Shown: positions 45,388-54,288 of the stretch, in pieces
Layout: each line of letters starts with the position of its first letter
Position numbering within the stretch: position 1 is the first letter of the stretch
Source: Peptoniphilus faecalis
GTDB taxonomy: Bacteria > Bacillota > Clostridia > Tissierellales > Peptoniphilaceae
NCBI RefSeq assembly: GCF_012976305.1
Contig: NZ_JABDSR010000012.1
Coordinates: 1-58,860 of the forward strand
Direction: 5' to 3'
Length of the DNA stretch: 58,860 nt
Position numbers and translations under genes: made by a program
The notes under the pieces: generated by a model
What the model saw: only the letters and a program-made list of their open reading frames with translations
Database searches by the model: none
What the model was told of the DNA's origin: nothing

Positions 45388-46038
45388 CTAGTTTTTCCTT
45401 GGAAAATCCATTAATCTTTCCCTATAATATTCATACTGTTTTTGCCTTAACTCTATTTCTTTAGGTAAACCTTGAGAGATATCATTGATAAGAGCATCAA
45501 ACTTATCGAGAATAGAAACAATATATTCTTGGACTGGGAGAGATGGTAATGGAACCTCGTATTCCATGATTTTATTTTTATCTCCTCTTGGCATTTTTGC
45601 CCCTTTAGAAAATTTGATATCATATTCAAAGAAAGATTCACTGGACAATGTTTTATACAAAAATCTAGGTATAATCATATTTTTAAAATCATCTTTTATA
45701 CAAAATACCAATACATCGCCATTAGTCCCACCATCAACATTTGCTATCCAAATCTTTCTTAAATATGGTCTTATATTCCCTATCAAGACATCGTCTTTTT
45801 TAAAAGCAATTAAATTTCCTGTATTAGGAACATAACTGGAATCTACCTTTCCTAATTTATCTTTCAATAAATTTTCAACACCAACATAGTTTTCTGCGTT
45901 TAATAACCCCGCTGATACTCTTTTAGAAGAATATTGGGTAATGTCTTTTAATTTTTTCCACTCAAAGCCAAATAGTTTTACTCCAACAATATCCGCAGCT
46001 TCTTTTAATAAAGTTAAATACCTCTTAGAGATGTAACC
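45388..46038 (-). pseudogene. hsdS: Out-of-frame distal part of hsdS (third target-recognition domain)
   Basis: Open frame from the AG repeat to a stop at 45388, starting [19 protein letters not shown] and containing one target-recognition domain (FGFEWKKLKDITQYSS...) and a conserved coiled-coil region ([35 protein letters not shown]). It is in a different frame from the upstream hsdS. An ATG at 45867 lies in mid-domain and is not a credible start. Loss of one AG unit (or gain of two) would fuse it to the upstream gene, giving a protein of about 601 residues. Confidence 0.8.
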
Positions 46039-47195
46039 TCTCTCTCTCTCTCTCTCTCTACCATATTTTCGTCAAATGTCAAGAGTTTTTCACGATAATA
46101 TTCATATTGTTTTTGTCTTTGTTCAATTTCTTGAGGCAATAATCCCTTTGTGTCAGAAAGCAAAGATTGAAACTTATCTAAAATTTCAACCACTTTATTT
46201 TGAACTGGAATAGGTGGCAAAGCTATTTTTATTTTATTTAAAATTGATTGTGTAAGGCTTGGTCTTGTAAAATCTGTGCTCAACTTGGCAATATCGAAAT
46301 TTTCGATAAAATAATAAAAGTACTTAGGGATTATTTTTTTATCATCTATCTCTGTATAGAAAATAGTATCTACATTCCAAAACGGTTCGTCTAAATAAAA
46401 AACATTTTTTATTGAACCTTTCCTAGGTATTAAAACGGTAGGTTTATTATATGAATACTTATTTACATAGATATTCATTTTGCCGCCACTACCATATACG
46501 GGAATATCACCTTGTCCCAAAGATTTCCAATCTTTTCCATTCCTTATTTTTGCAATTTCTTCTATAGTAACATTTTTCAATTCATATTTGTTTTCAAAAA
46601 ATATTTTTTCTGAAATCTTATTCAAATAATCTTCACTTAAAAGTATATCTCTGTAATACTCATAACCTTTAGTTCTAAATTGTAATTCAGATTGTAATTC
46701 AGACTGTAATTCAGTAACATAATTTGTGAATTTATCAAGTATTTTTACTATTTTTTCTTGAGTTTCTATGGATGGGATTGGGATTTCAATTTTTAATATT
46801 TTTTCTTTAGAGATACTATATGGCACTGCCGATTTGTTAGATATTGAATATAAATACTCTTGCTTCTCCAATAAAAAATGATACAAATATTTTTTTAATA
46901 CTTTTTCATCAGGGTATACAGAAAAACAAACATCATTTGCCCAAAATTTCTCTTTCTGCCAACTCACATATCCAGCCGTCCCATACTGTGCAATTGTTAT
47001 AGTATTTTCATCTCTATTTTGTTTATCGATATAGCCCATATATCCTATTCCACCAGATACAACTGGATATTTTCCGTTTTCTACAAGATCTTTTTTTGTT
47101 ACTCTAATTCCTCGTACAATTTCGCAAACTTCTCCTAGTTTCTTCCACTCAACCTTTTCATTTTTCAATAGTTCGTCTATCTTACTCATCTTCAA
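46014..47195 (-). CDS. hsdS: Type I restriction specificity subunit HsdS
   Basis: DNA-recognition subunit of a type I system. The 393 residues hold two target-recognition domains (about 10-160 and 200-350), each followed by a conserved helical spacer ([15 protein letters not shown] and [13 protein letters not shown]...[13 protein letters not shown]). [13 protein letters not shown] repeat lies in the first spacer, and an ERERERE run from an AG repeat lies near the end, after which the frame stops at VTSLRGI. Its start overlaps the hsdM stop by 14 bp. Both repeats can change length, so this gene is probably phase-variable. Confidence 0.92.
   Translation of the reverse strand: MKMSKIDELLKNEKVEWKKLGEVCEIVRGIRVTKKDLVENGKYPVVSGGIGYMGYIDKQNRDENTITIAQYGTAGYVSWQKEKFWANDVCFSVYPDEKVLKKYLYHFLLEKQEYLYSISNKSAVPYSISKEKILKIEIPIPSIETQEKIVKILDKFTNYVTELQSELQSELQFRTKGYEYYRDILLSEDYLNKISEKIFFENKYELKNVTIEEIAKIRNGKDWKSLGQGDIPVYGSGGKMNIYVNKYSYNKPTVLIPRKGSIKNVFYLDEPFWNVDTIFYTEIDDKKIIPKYFYYFIENFDIAKLSTDFTRPSLTQSILNKIKIALPPIPVQNKVVEILDKFQSLLSDTKGLLPQEIEQRQKQYEYYREKLLTFDENMVEREREREVTSLRGI
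46038..46059 (-). repeat. Dinucleotide repeat (AG)11 in hsdS
   Basis: Eleven uninterrupted AG units on the coding strand. With 11 the frame ends 7 residues later. With 10 or 13 it runs on into the distal recognition domain. With 12 it stops after 4 residues. It is a slippage switch by structure. Confidence 0.92.
46681..46716 (-). repeat. Three tandem 12-bp repeats in the hsdS central spacer
   Basis: TGTAATTCAGAT, TGTAATTCAGAC, TGTAATTCAGTA (+ strand) encode [12 protein letters not shown]. In EcoR124-type enzymes a comparable four-residue repeat, present two or three times, sets the distance between the two recognised half-sites. Confidence 0.9.
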
Positions 47196-48049
47196 GCTCC
47201 TTTATTATTTCATTTATAGAAGCTCTAAGTTCATCTATTTTCTTGACAGTTTCTTCAATTTCCCTATTTAAAACTTTTATATCAATCTTTTCTCTTGTAT
47301 CTTCCTTTTCTACATAAGTTGAAACTGAAAGATTATAATCATTTTCTTCAATTTCCGCCTTATCTACATATCTTGAAAAGTATTCTACTTCTTTTCTACT
47401 TCTAAACTCATCAAGAATTTTTTCAATATTTTTTTCTTCTAAAATATTATTATTTGTTTCTTTCTTAAATTCTTTGCTGGCATCAATAAACAGTACCTTA
47501 TTTTCTGTCTTGTTTTTTGCCATGACTAAAACACAAGTGGCTATTGAAGTTCCAAAGAAGAGATTTTCCGGAAGCTGAATAACACAGTCAATAAAATTAT
47601 TATCTACAAGATATTTTCTAATTGTTTTTTCAGCGCCTTTTCTGTAAAAAATTCCTGGAAAACATACGATGGCTGCTCTGCCCTTGCTTGAAAGATAGAA
47701 TAATGAGTGCATAATAAAGGCATAATCGGCATAAGACTTTGGTGCCAATTTGCCCGCTGGAGCAAATCTTTCATCATTTATCAGAGTAGGATCAGCATCT
47801 CCCACCCATTTAATTGAATAAGGAGGATTTGATACTATGGCATCAAAGGGCTTTTCATCTTTATGTAAGGGGTTAATTAGAGTGTCTCCCCTTTTAATTG
47901 AAAAGTTATTGTAATTCACATTGTGAATGAACATATTCATACGTGCCAAGTTAAAGTTGGTCATATTTATTTCCTGTCCAAAAAATCCTTCATCAATAAT
48001 ATGTTCATCAAATTGCTTTTTCATCTGCAACAGCAAACTTCCACTTCCC
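47182..48049 (-). pseudogene. hsdM: hsdM, C-terminal part, truncated by the ICE
   Basis: N6-adenine methyltransferase subunit of the type I system. The frame enters at [17 protein letters not shown], the second half of SAM-binding motif I, and continues with motif [10 protein letters not shown] and the C-terminal helices, about 288 residues. The N-terminal ~210 residues expected for HsdM are absent; foreign DNA begins exactly at the first Gly codon (about 48048). The missing half is presumably beyond the other end of the ICE, outside the window. Confidence 0.92.
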
Positions 48050-48086
48050 TCTCATGTCAAGCTTATGACAAAAAAGGGATTATAGT
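48044..48086. other. Junction of the ICE with hsdM (att site)
   Basis: The coding sequence GGAAGTGGAAGT of hsdM is preceded on the - strand by TGTCATAAGCTTGACATGAGAGG, shown here as TGTCA (6 bases) TGACA, five bases, GG. A GG shared by both sides is the likely crossover dinucleotide of a serine recombinase. Confidence 0.65.
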
Positions 48087-48091
48087 TATGT

Positions 48092-48120
48092 AATATAAAA
48101 GAGAGTGATTGCTCACTCCC
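48092..48120 (-). terminator. Terminator of the recombinase operon
   Basis: GAGTGA (48103-48108) and TCACTC (48113-48118) around TTGC, followed on the - strand by TCTTTTATATT. It separates the recombinases from hsdM. Confidence 0.7.
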
Positions 48121-48124
48121 TTTG

Positions 48125-49618
48125 CTACTTCCATATTATGTTCAACACTTCGTTTCCTTCGCAGATTACTGAGTCTATATATTTCTCCATCAATTCTCTG
48201 GTAAGTTTAGTGTTGTCTATTACTTCTTTTTCTTCTTTTGCTTTTTGTATTTTTTCTTTTATTGCTTGTATTTCTTCATCTATCAAATTTTTAGAGTCAA
48301 TGAATTTTTGTCTATTCATCTTGCCTAATTTATACTTCTCAAAATTATGCATTTTTTTAGCTTCAAGATCTTCGATAGATTTTTCCATTGGTTTAACTTT
48401 TACTTTTTCATCCTTGATTGGATCTTCTAAACCATATTTTTCCTTTATTGCTTCAAATACTTGCTCTTCAAGGCTTCCTGCTCTTGAGTTCTTATGTTTT
48501 ACATTATTACACTTACATATCCTACAAGTAAAATATGTGTGAACTCTTATGCTTCCATCTTGTCGTTTTCTTTTTGATTGAATACATCCTAAAATGTGAT
48601 TGCAAGTTGGACATTTTGCAAAACCTTGTAGTGGAGATTTCTTTCTCCATTCATAATCGGTATTTTTACCTTTCATAAACAGATTCTTCTCTTTAATCTT
48701 TTGAACTTTTTCAAAGTCTTCTCTAGATATAATAGCTTCATGATTATTCTCAACTCTTTCCCACTCTTCTTTTGGTTTGAATTTAAACGAAGATGGATTC
48801 AATACTGAATTATCTTGCATATTGAAAGTATAAGTTCCAGTGTAATTTTCATTCGCTAATACATCTATTACATTGCCATTAGTCCAAGTTGGTCTAGGCT
48901 TTTTAGCTGTTCTAATTATTGAATATTCGAAATCAAGGTTTGTTATTTCGCTCTTTCTTTTTGATGGTGTTGGAATTTTTTCCTCATTTAATATCTTAGC
49001 TATATTTCTTGAAGATATACCATCAAGTGCAAGTTTGAAAATCTTCTTTACTATCCAAGCTGTTTCTTCATCGACTATGATTTTATGTCTATCATTAGGA
49101 TCTTTCATATATCCCAATGGTGGACTCCAAGCTAAAAACTTTCCTTGTTTTTTAAGTGTAGTCATAGATGATTTTACCTTTTCAGAAATATCTTTTGTGT
49201 AGAAATCATATAATAGTCCCTTGAATTGAATATCTAAATCTGTTCCATTTCCCTTTTCTTTGTTGCTATCATAGCCATCATTTATGGCAATGAATCTTAC
49301 TCCAAGGAATGGAAATATATTTTCAAGATAATCTCCAAGGGTTATATAATCTCTCATAAATCTGGACAAGTCTTTTACAATTATCGTCTGGATATTATTT
49401 TTCTTTACATCTTCGAGCATTCTTTGAAAAGCTGGTCTATTTTCATTTGTTCCAGAATATCCATCATCGACATATTCTTCTCTTGTAAAGTTCTTAAATT
49501 CTTCATTCTTATCGAGATAATCATTTAGATATGCTCTTTGATTTATGATACTTTCACTTTCATCAGTCTTTATCATATCTTCAACGGATAATCTAATATA
49601 AATAGCAACCTTACTCAT
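48125..49618 (-). CDS. Large serine recombinase 3 (nearest the att site)
   Basis: Site-specific integrase/excisionase, 497 residues. The resolvase domain has Ser11 as nucleophile in YIRLSVED, and the conserved KDLSRFMRDYITLGDYLE segment near 100. The recombinase domain follows (GYMKDPNDRHKIIVD ... ENYTGTY). The zinc ribbon is CPTCNHILGC ... CRICKCNN near 360-390, then a coiled coil. It overlaps recombinase 2 by 8 bp. Confidence 0.95.
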   Translation of the reverse strand: MSKVAIYIRLSVEDMIKTDESESIINQRAYLNDYLDKNEEFKNFTREEYVDDGYSGTNENRPAFQRMLEDVKKNNIQTIIVKDLSRFMRDYITLGDYLENIFPFLGVRFIAINDGYDSNKEKGNGTDLDIQFKGLLYDFYTKDISEKVKSSMTTLKKQGKFLAWSPPLGYMKDPNDRHKIIVDEETAWIVKKIFKLALDGISSRNIAKILNEEKIPTPSKRKSEITNLDFEYSIIRTAKKPRPTWTNGNVIDVLANENYTGTYTFNMQDNSVLNPSSFKFKPKEEWERVENNHEAIISREDFEKVQKIKEKNLFMKGKNTDYEWRKKSPLQGFAKCPTCNHILGCIQSKRKRQDGSIRVHTYFTCRICKCNNVKHKNSRAGSLEEQVFEAIKEKYGLEDPIKDEKVKVKPMEKSIEDLEAKKMHNFEKYKLGKMNRQKFIDSKNLIDEEIQAIKEKIQKAKEEKEVIDNTKLTRELMEKYIDSVICEGNEVLNIIWK

Positions 49619-51281
49619 CGTCTGTTCCTCCTACCAAATTATCTATATTGAATTTAAAGACTATTTCAAATTCGTGTTTATCATAAACTATTATTTTTTC
49701 AATTAAGCTATGGATTAAATCACCAGGTAGCTTTTCTAAATTCTTTGAAGCATATAAATCATTTATCCATTTTGTTGATTTTAATCTTTCTTTTTTAAGT
49801 TTTGATATATTAACTTCGATTGCTGAAATCTCATTATCAAATGTAGACATATGACTTTGAGCAATCTCTCTTCTTAATAGATACTCATCTCTATCAATCT
49901 TACCTAGACTGTATTCTTCATAGGCTCTTTGAATGATATTTTCTTCATTTAGATTTTTTCTTTTAAGATTTTCTATGTCTTTCTTAAAAGTATCTATTGC
50001 TTTATTAAATCTAGATTTAATTCGGTTAACAAATTTTGTCTTGCTAGTTGTCTTCATAATAAACTCAGAAATCTTATCACTAATAGCCTGATCTAAATCT
50101 CTTTCCATAATGAATACTGATTTTTCGGGTTTTATACTTCCACTAAATCTCTCATTCTGAAATGAATAGTAAAGTCTATCTTTATTTTTACCATAGATAC
50201 GAGTTCTTCTATTAAGTTCTTTGCCAGTATTATTATTGATTACAAGACCTTTAAATCTGTTATCATAGTCCCTATTTTCAAAATTGTGCATTGGCGAACT
50301 GAAAACATGATTTTTCTTTCTTTCTCGTCTTTCTTGTAATATTCTTTCGTGAACTTCCCTAGAAATGATTGCTTCATGAGCATTTTCACAAATTATATAC
50401 TGACTTTCATCTACAAAATGTTGTTTAATGCCTTTTGCAAGATTTTGTTGCTTAACTCCTTGTACTAAAGTCCCCGTATAAGCTGGATTTGTAAGCATTT
50501 TAGAAATTGTCCCTTTATTCCATTCAGGATCATCATCTTCTCTATAAACTCTCCCAGTTTTATAATAAATCATTCCAGGAGCATACCCTTTTTCATTAAA
50601 ATGCTTTGCGACTTCATATTGGCTTTTGCCTTGAAGAGTTAAATCAAACATCTCTTCTACGATAAATCTAACATTTTCATCGATTACAAGTTTTTGACCT
50701 TCTTTAGATTTTTTAATCTTGTATCCGTAAGGTGGAACAGAACCAATAAAGTATCCGTTTCTTGCTCTGTTGTGTTTTGAGGTTTTTATCTTAACTGAAA
50801 TATCCTTAGCATACATATCATTGATAATATTTTTAAGAGTAACCTCAAAAGATTTCTTTGAGTCTGTTTCTTTAACTGTGTCTAATTTATCATTAACTGA
50901 AATAAATCTAACACCTAGAAATGGAAACACTTTATCAATCAATCTTCCCATTTCGAGATATTCTCTTCCAAGTCTTGATAAATCTCTGATAATAATACAA
51001 TTGATTCTTCTATCCCTAATATCTTGCATCATATTCTGAAATGATGGTCTTTCAAAGTTTGTCCCACTATATTCATAGTCAGTGTAAACTTCTAAAACAT
51101 CTATATTTTCTTTTAATGCATATTCTTTACAAGATAGGATTTGAGTTTCTATGGAATATGATTTTTCTCTCCACTCTTCTGTTCTTTCGTTAGATAGTCT
51201 TGTATAAATTCCAGCCTTAAAGACTTTTCTTTCGATCTTTTCGCTTTTCTTTTCAATATATCTTTTGGAAGTTCTTGCCAT
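49611..51281 (-). CDS. Large serine recombinase 2, without zinc-ribbon cysteines
   Basis: A 556-residue protein. The catalytic domain is intact: Ser30 in YTRLSNER, the acid/Arg segment IRDLSRLGREYLEMGR, and the recombinase domain GYKIKKSKEGQKLVIDENVRFI. Where its sisters have a Cys4 zinc ribbon, it reads NRFKGLVINNNTGKELNRR with no cysteines, so DNA recognition by this domain must differ; it may act as a partner to the other two. A coiled coil follows. It starts where recombinase 1 ends, sharing one base, and overlaps recombinase 3 by 8 bp. Confidence 0.94.
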   Translation of the reverse strand: MARTSKRYIEKKSEKIERKVFKAGIYTRLSNERTEEWREKSYSIETQILSCKEYALKENIDVLEVYTDYEYSGTNFERPSFQNMMQDIRDRRINCIIIRDLSRLGREYLEMGRLIDKVFPFLGVRFISVNDKLDTVKETDSKKSFEVTLKNIINDMYAKDISVKIKTSKHNRARNGYFIGSVPPYGYKIKKSKEGQKLVIDENVRFIVEEMFDLTLQGKSQYEVAKHFNEKGYAPGMIYYKTGRVYREDDDPEWNKGTISKMLTNPAYTGTLVQGVKQQNLAKGIKQHFVDESQYIICENAHEAIISREVHERILQERRERKKNHVFSSPMHNFENRDYDNRFKGLVINNNTGKELNRRTRIYGKNKDRLYYSFQNERFSGSIKPEKSVFIMERDLDQAISDKISEFIMKTTSKTKFVNRIKSRFNKAIDTFKKDIENLKRKNLNEENIIQRAYEEYSLGKIDRDEYLLRREIAQSHMSTFDNEISAIEVNISKLKKERLKSTKWINDLYASKNLEKLPGDLIHSLIEKIIVYDKHEFEIVFKFNIDNLVGGTDDE

Positions 51282-52951
51282 TATAAAACACCTCCAACTA
51301 ATTGCATTGGAGTCTTGTTTTCAAGAGCATTTCCAAATATTTTATTTATTGAAATCAAATTTTTCTTTACTTCAGACTTACTTTCACTTTCTTCTTTTAT
51401 AAGGGTCTTCAGTAAGTTAACTGTTTCCAAATTATTAAAGACAAAATTAATCTCATTATTTTCTCCGATCTCAATTCTATCTATAAAAGATACAATTGTT
51501 AGCCTATTTAGACTGCTTAAATCAGTGGGAACAATTTCAGAAACCAAACTGTCCTTGTTTTTCATCTTTTCTTGCAAGTTAGCAAGTATATTTTTCTTTG
51601 TAGCAATTTGTTTCTCTATTTCCCTGATTTTAATAAGATAATTTTTTCTGAACCTTTCAAACTCTTCAGAAGTTATAAGTTGGTCTTCTAAGTCCATATA
51701 TAAAGATTGTCTAAGTCTTTCATACTTTCTCTTTTCTGAGTTTAAGCTTTCAAAATCAATATTAAATGTAACTTTTGATACATCTAACTTATTAACTTGA
51801 CTTAGTAGTTCGTTATATTTTTTTAAATAATCTTTAAGTGCAAAAAGAGTCATATCAAGTAGATAGTCTTCTTTTATACTATGTCTTGTGCAATCTCCTT
51901 TGTTATTATAGTGAGAACAAATATAAAAAATATTATATCCATTCTTGGACTTAACCTTTCTTCTAACCATTGAAGATCCACAATCTTTGCAATAAAGCAT
52001 TCCTGATAAAATATGTGGTATATCTGCCGATTGTTTTACATCTCGAAGCATCATCTTATTAGCCAAAGCATAAATGCTTTTTGAAATGATAGGCTTATGA
52101 GAGTCGTTTATTACAATCCAATCTTCTTCATTTACTTCTACTTCTCTCTTAGACTTGTAATTTAATTTTCTAGTTTTCCCTTGTTCAAGCACTCCTATAT
52201 AGACCTTGTTTGTAATAATCCTATTGACCATTTTTGCGTCCCATTTAGAGTCTTTAACAATAAAACCAGTAGTATGATTATTGCCAGAATTTTCTTTATG
52301 CTTAGATGGTGTTACATAACCTATGCTATTTAAAAAATCTGCAATAGCCTTAGACGAATAACCGTCTATCTTCATATTGAAGATTCTTTCAATTATGTGT
52401 GAAACTTCTGTATCGACGACTAACTTATGTTTGTTTTTGCTATCCTTCTTATAACCAAAAGGAGCAAATGCACCAATAAATTCACCATTCTTTCTTTTAA
52501 TCTCTTTTGAAGATTTAACCTTCATAGAAATATCCCTACAATAAGAATCATTAATAAAGTTTCTTATAGGAAGAATTAGGTGTGTATCACTTACATCTGC
52601 ATTTTCACTGTCATAGTTATCGTTTACGGATATAAATCTTATACCTTTTTCTGGAAATATCTTTTGAAGATATTTTCCTGATTCGATATAATCTCTCCCG
52701 AAACGGGATAAGTCCTTCACAATAATTGTTTTGAACTTCTTCTCTTCAAGATCTTGAATCATCTTCTTAAATTTTGGTCTGTCAAAATTAGATCCTGAAA
52801 AGCCATCATCTACATATTCAGCAACAACTTTAAAATCATTGTCCCTTGCATATGATTTGATAATCTGTCTTTGATTTGAAATAGAATTACTTTCTGTGCT
52901 ATCTCCATCCTCTCTTGATAAACGAAGATACATACAAGCAAATTTTTCCAT
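51281..52951 (-). CDS. Large serine recombinase 1
   Basis: First of the three. It has 556 residues from the ATG at 52951, which lies 7 bp after AAGGAGG; a GTG one codon earlier is also possible. The nucleophile serine is at residue 12 in YLRLSRED. KDLSRFGRDYIESGKYLQ and the recombinase domain GYKKDSKNKHKLVVD follow. The zinc ribbon is YCKDCGSS ... CSHYNNKGDC, then a long coiled coil and a C-terminal tail. The binding site is buried in a 9-bp hairpin (52960-52997), suggesting translational control of the whole trio. Confidence 0.95.
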   Translation of the reverse strand: MEKFACMYLRLSREDGDSTESNSISNQRQIIKSYARDNDFKVVAEYVDDGFSGSNFDRPKFKKMIQDLEEKKFKTIIVKDLSRFGRDYIESGKYLQKIFPEKGIRFISVNDNYDSENADVSDTHLILPIRNFINDSYCRDISMKVKSSKEIKRKNGEFIGAFAPFGYKKDSKNKHKLVVDTEVSHIIERIFNMKIDGYSSKAIADFLNSIGYVTPSKHKENSGNNHTTGFIVKDSKWDAKMVNRIITNKVYIGVLEQGKTRKLNYKSKREVEVNEEDWIVINDSHKPIISKSIYALANKMMLRDVKQSADIPHILSGMLYCKDCGSSMVRRKVKSKNGYNIFYICSHYNNKGDCTRHSIKEDYLLDMTLFALKDYLKKYNELLSQVNKLDVSKVTFNIDFESLNSEKRKYERLRQSLYMDLEDQLITSEEFERFRKNYLIKIREIEKQIATKKNILANLQEKMKNKDSLVSEIVPTDLSSLNRLTIVSFIDRIEIGENNEINFVFNNLETVNLLKTLIKEESESKSEVKKNLISINKIFGNALENKTPMQLVGGVL

Positions 52952-52959
52952 CACAAAAC

Positions 52960-52997
52960 CTCCTTAATTTGTATTTGGGCAAATAGTCATTAAGGAG
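52960..52997 (-). promoter_or_regulatory. Hairpin covering the recombinase 1 ribosome binding site
   Basis: CTCCTTAAT (52960-52968) and ATTAAGGAG (52989-52997) are exact complements. In the - strand RNA the stem takes up the AAGGAGG that starts recombinase translation. Confidence 0.75.
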
Positions 52998-53051
52998 TTC
53001 TTCTACCACTTATATTTTACCGCACCCAAGTTTTTAAGTCAGCACCCCAGC

Positions 53052-53273
53052 TTATAGTCTTATACAAGCTCTACATAAATAAAGCTCAACAATATCTAGT
53101 AAGTCGAGGGACTCTTTATCACTTTGAGTGTAAGTAATTTTTTTAGAATAGTCTTCTTTTGATATTTGCTCTTTAGGTTTATATTTCTTCTTTTCTTTTG
53201 TATTCATAGGTTTTACCTCACAATATAAAATTAAAGTTTTTTGACATTGACAAGTGCTTTGGATTAGCAACAT
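53052..53273 (-). CDS. Small ICE protein of unknown function
   Basis: 73 residues from an ATG behind GGCGGAGG, or 51 residues from Met23 (53207) behind GTGAGG. The N-terminal part has a Cys-x-Cys (STCQCQK); the rest is basic then acidic (NTKEKKKYKPKEQ ... TQSDKESLDLLDIVELYL). Small frames of this kind sit between the sigma factor and recombinase in Tn916/Tn1549-type elements. Function unknown. Confidence 0.55.
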   Translation of the reverse strand: MLLIQSTCQCQKTLILYCEVKPMNTKEKKKYKPKEQISKEDYSKKITYTQSDKESLDLLDIVELYLCRACIRL

Positions 53274-53748
53274 AGGAATCTCACCTCCGCCTCTATTCAG
53301 GATGAGCCGGCTTCAACCTTAGAAGTATCATTATCCTCATTTTCTTCATAGCGAATAGGGTATCCCTCCCTATATTCAAACTCTTACTTATCGCTCCCTT
53401 TCTTCTTCCCTTGCTTTTAGCTTAGCAGTGCTTGTTTTGCCGAATTATTCAGCAGAAAGATCTTGGCGGATAGGTTATTACGCTCCAAAAATAATTAATG
53501 TCTTGTCTTGGTCTATTCAATTGTTAAGGTTCAAAATTTATCGAGAGCTATTAATCTTTTTAAAATTGACCATCAGAAAATACTTATCTTGATGAAACAA
53601 AATTGTTTAAAATTACCCTCTTATACTTAACAGTGAAAAGAAGTCTTTCTTGGTAACCAATTTTCAAAAATAAATTTGGTTAAATGAAAAGGTCCAATTC
53701 CCACTGCATAAGTAACAGTGAAAATTAGACCTTCTTGGTAACTGTCAT
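53274..53748. other. ICE regulatory gap with direct repeats
   Basis: No complete gene. Two 29-bp direct repeats (53629-53657 and 53714-53742) start AACAGTGAAAA and end TTCTTGGTAAC. Between 53280 and 53560 short open stretches (for example EYREGYPIRYEENEDN on the - strand) may be a small or broken gene, but no start with a binding site supports it. Confidence 0.5.
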
Positions 53749-54159
53749 CTAAAAGTCTTCTAACATTTCCTTTAGTTTCTCTAAGACTTTATTACGCCTT
53801 TTAATAACGGCTGGATGAGATATATTGAGTTTGGCAGCTACTTCTCTAATTGTTTCTTCTTTATAAAAGAGGCTTTCTATTAGGTCTCTTTCAGCAGGAT
53901 TGAGTTTAGAAATAGCTCTTCTTACTTCTTCAATCATTTCCTTTGTTTCGATAATTTTTTCAACATCAAATTCCAGATCTTCTAAATTTTCTTCGAAGTT
54001 TCCATCATGATCATAGGAACAAAAAAAGAAACAGTTATTTAACCTGTCTCTTCTTATTTGATATTTCTCTTTATTCAATTCACTATGATAGGCAAGATAT
54101 ACTTCCTTGCTAACAACTATTTTCTTTCCTTCTACAAATAAATAATATTCTTTGTCCAT
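53749..54159 (-). CDS. Small sigma-70-like regulator (Tn916 ORF7/8 type)
   Basis: 136 residues from the ATG at 54159, which lies 8 bp after GGAGG; a longer frame exists upstream. The C-terminal half is a sigma region 4-like helix-turn-helix (LNPAERDLIESLFYKEETIREVAAKLNISHPAVIKRRNKVLEKLKEML). The N-terminal part (EYYLFVEGKKIVVSKEVYLAYH) is the opening common to sigma factors of Tn916/Tn1549-type elements. It probably drives excision or transfer genes; the recombinases lie downstream on the same strand. Confidence 0.85.
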   Translation of the reverse strand: MDKEYYLFVEGKKIVVSKEVYLAYHSELNKEKYQIRRDRLNNCFFFCSYDHDGNFEENLEDLEFDVEKIIETKEMIEEVRRAISKLNPAERDLIESLFYKEETIREVAAKLNISHPAVIKRRNKVLEKLKEMLEDF

Positions 54160-54253
54160 TAATTTTTCCTCCTTGTTGACATGAATTTCTTTTGTTTGAA
54201 AATAAAATTCACACAAGGAGGGTTTCTAATTCTATGCATATATTCTCCTGGGC

Positions 54254-54288
54254 ATAAAAAAAGACCGAAAGAAAATAAATTCTTTCAG
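54254..54288 (-). terminator. Terminator of the ArpU-like gene
   Basis: CCGAAAGAA (54265-54273) pairs with TTCTTTCAG (54280-54288) via one wobble; on the - strand it is followed by TTTTTTT. Confidence 0.75.

Noticed and set aside
45388-45867. Separate small hsdS gene starting at ATG 45867
   Set aside because: The frame is open and homologous well upstream of that ATG, back to the AG repeat, so it is a piece of the phase-variable hsdS rather than an independent gene.
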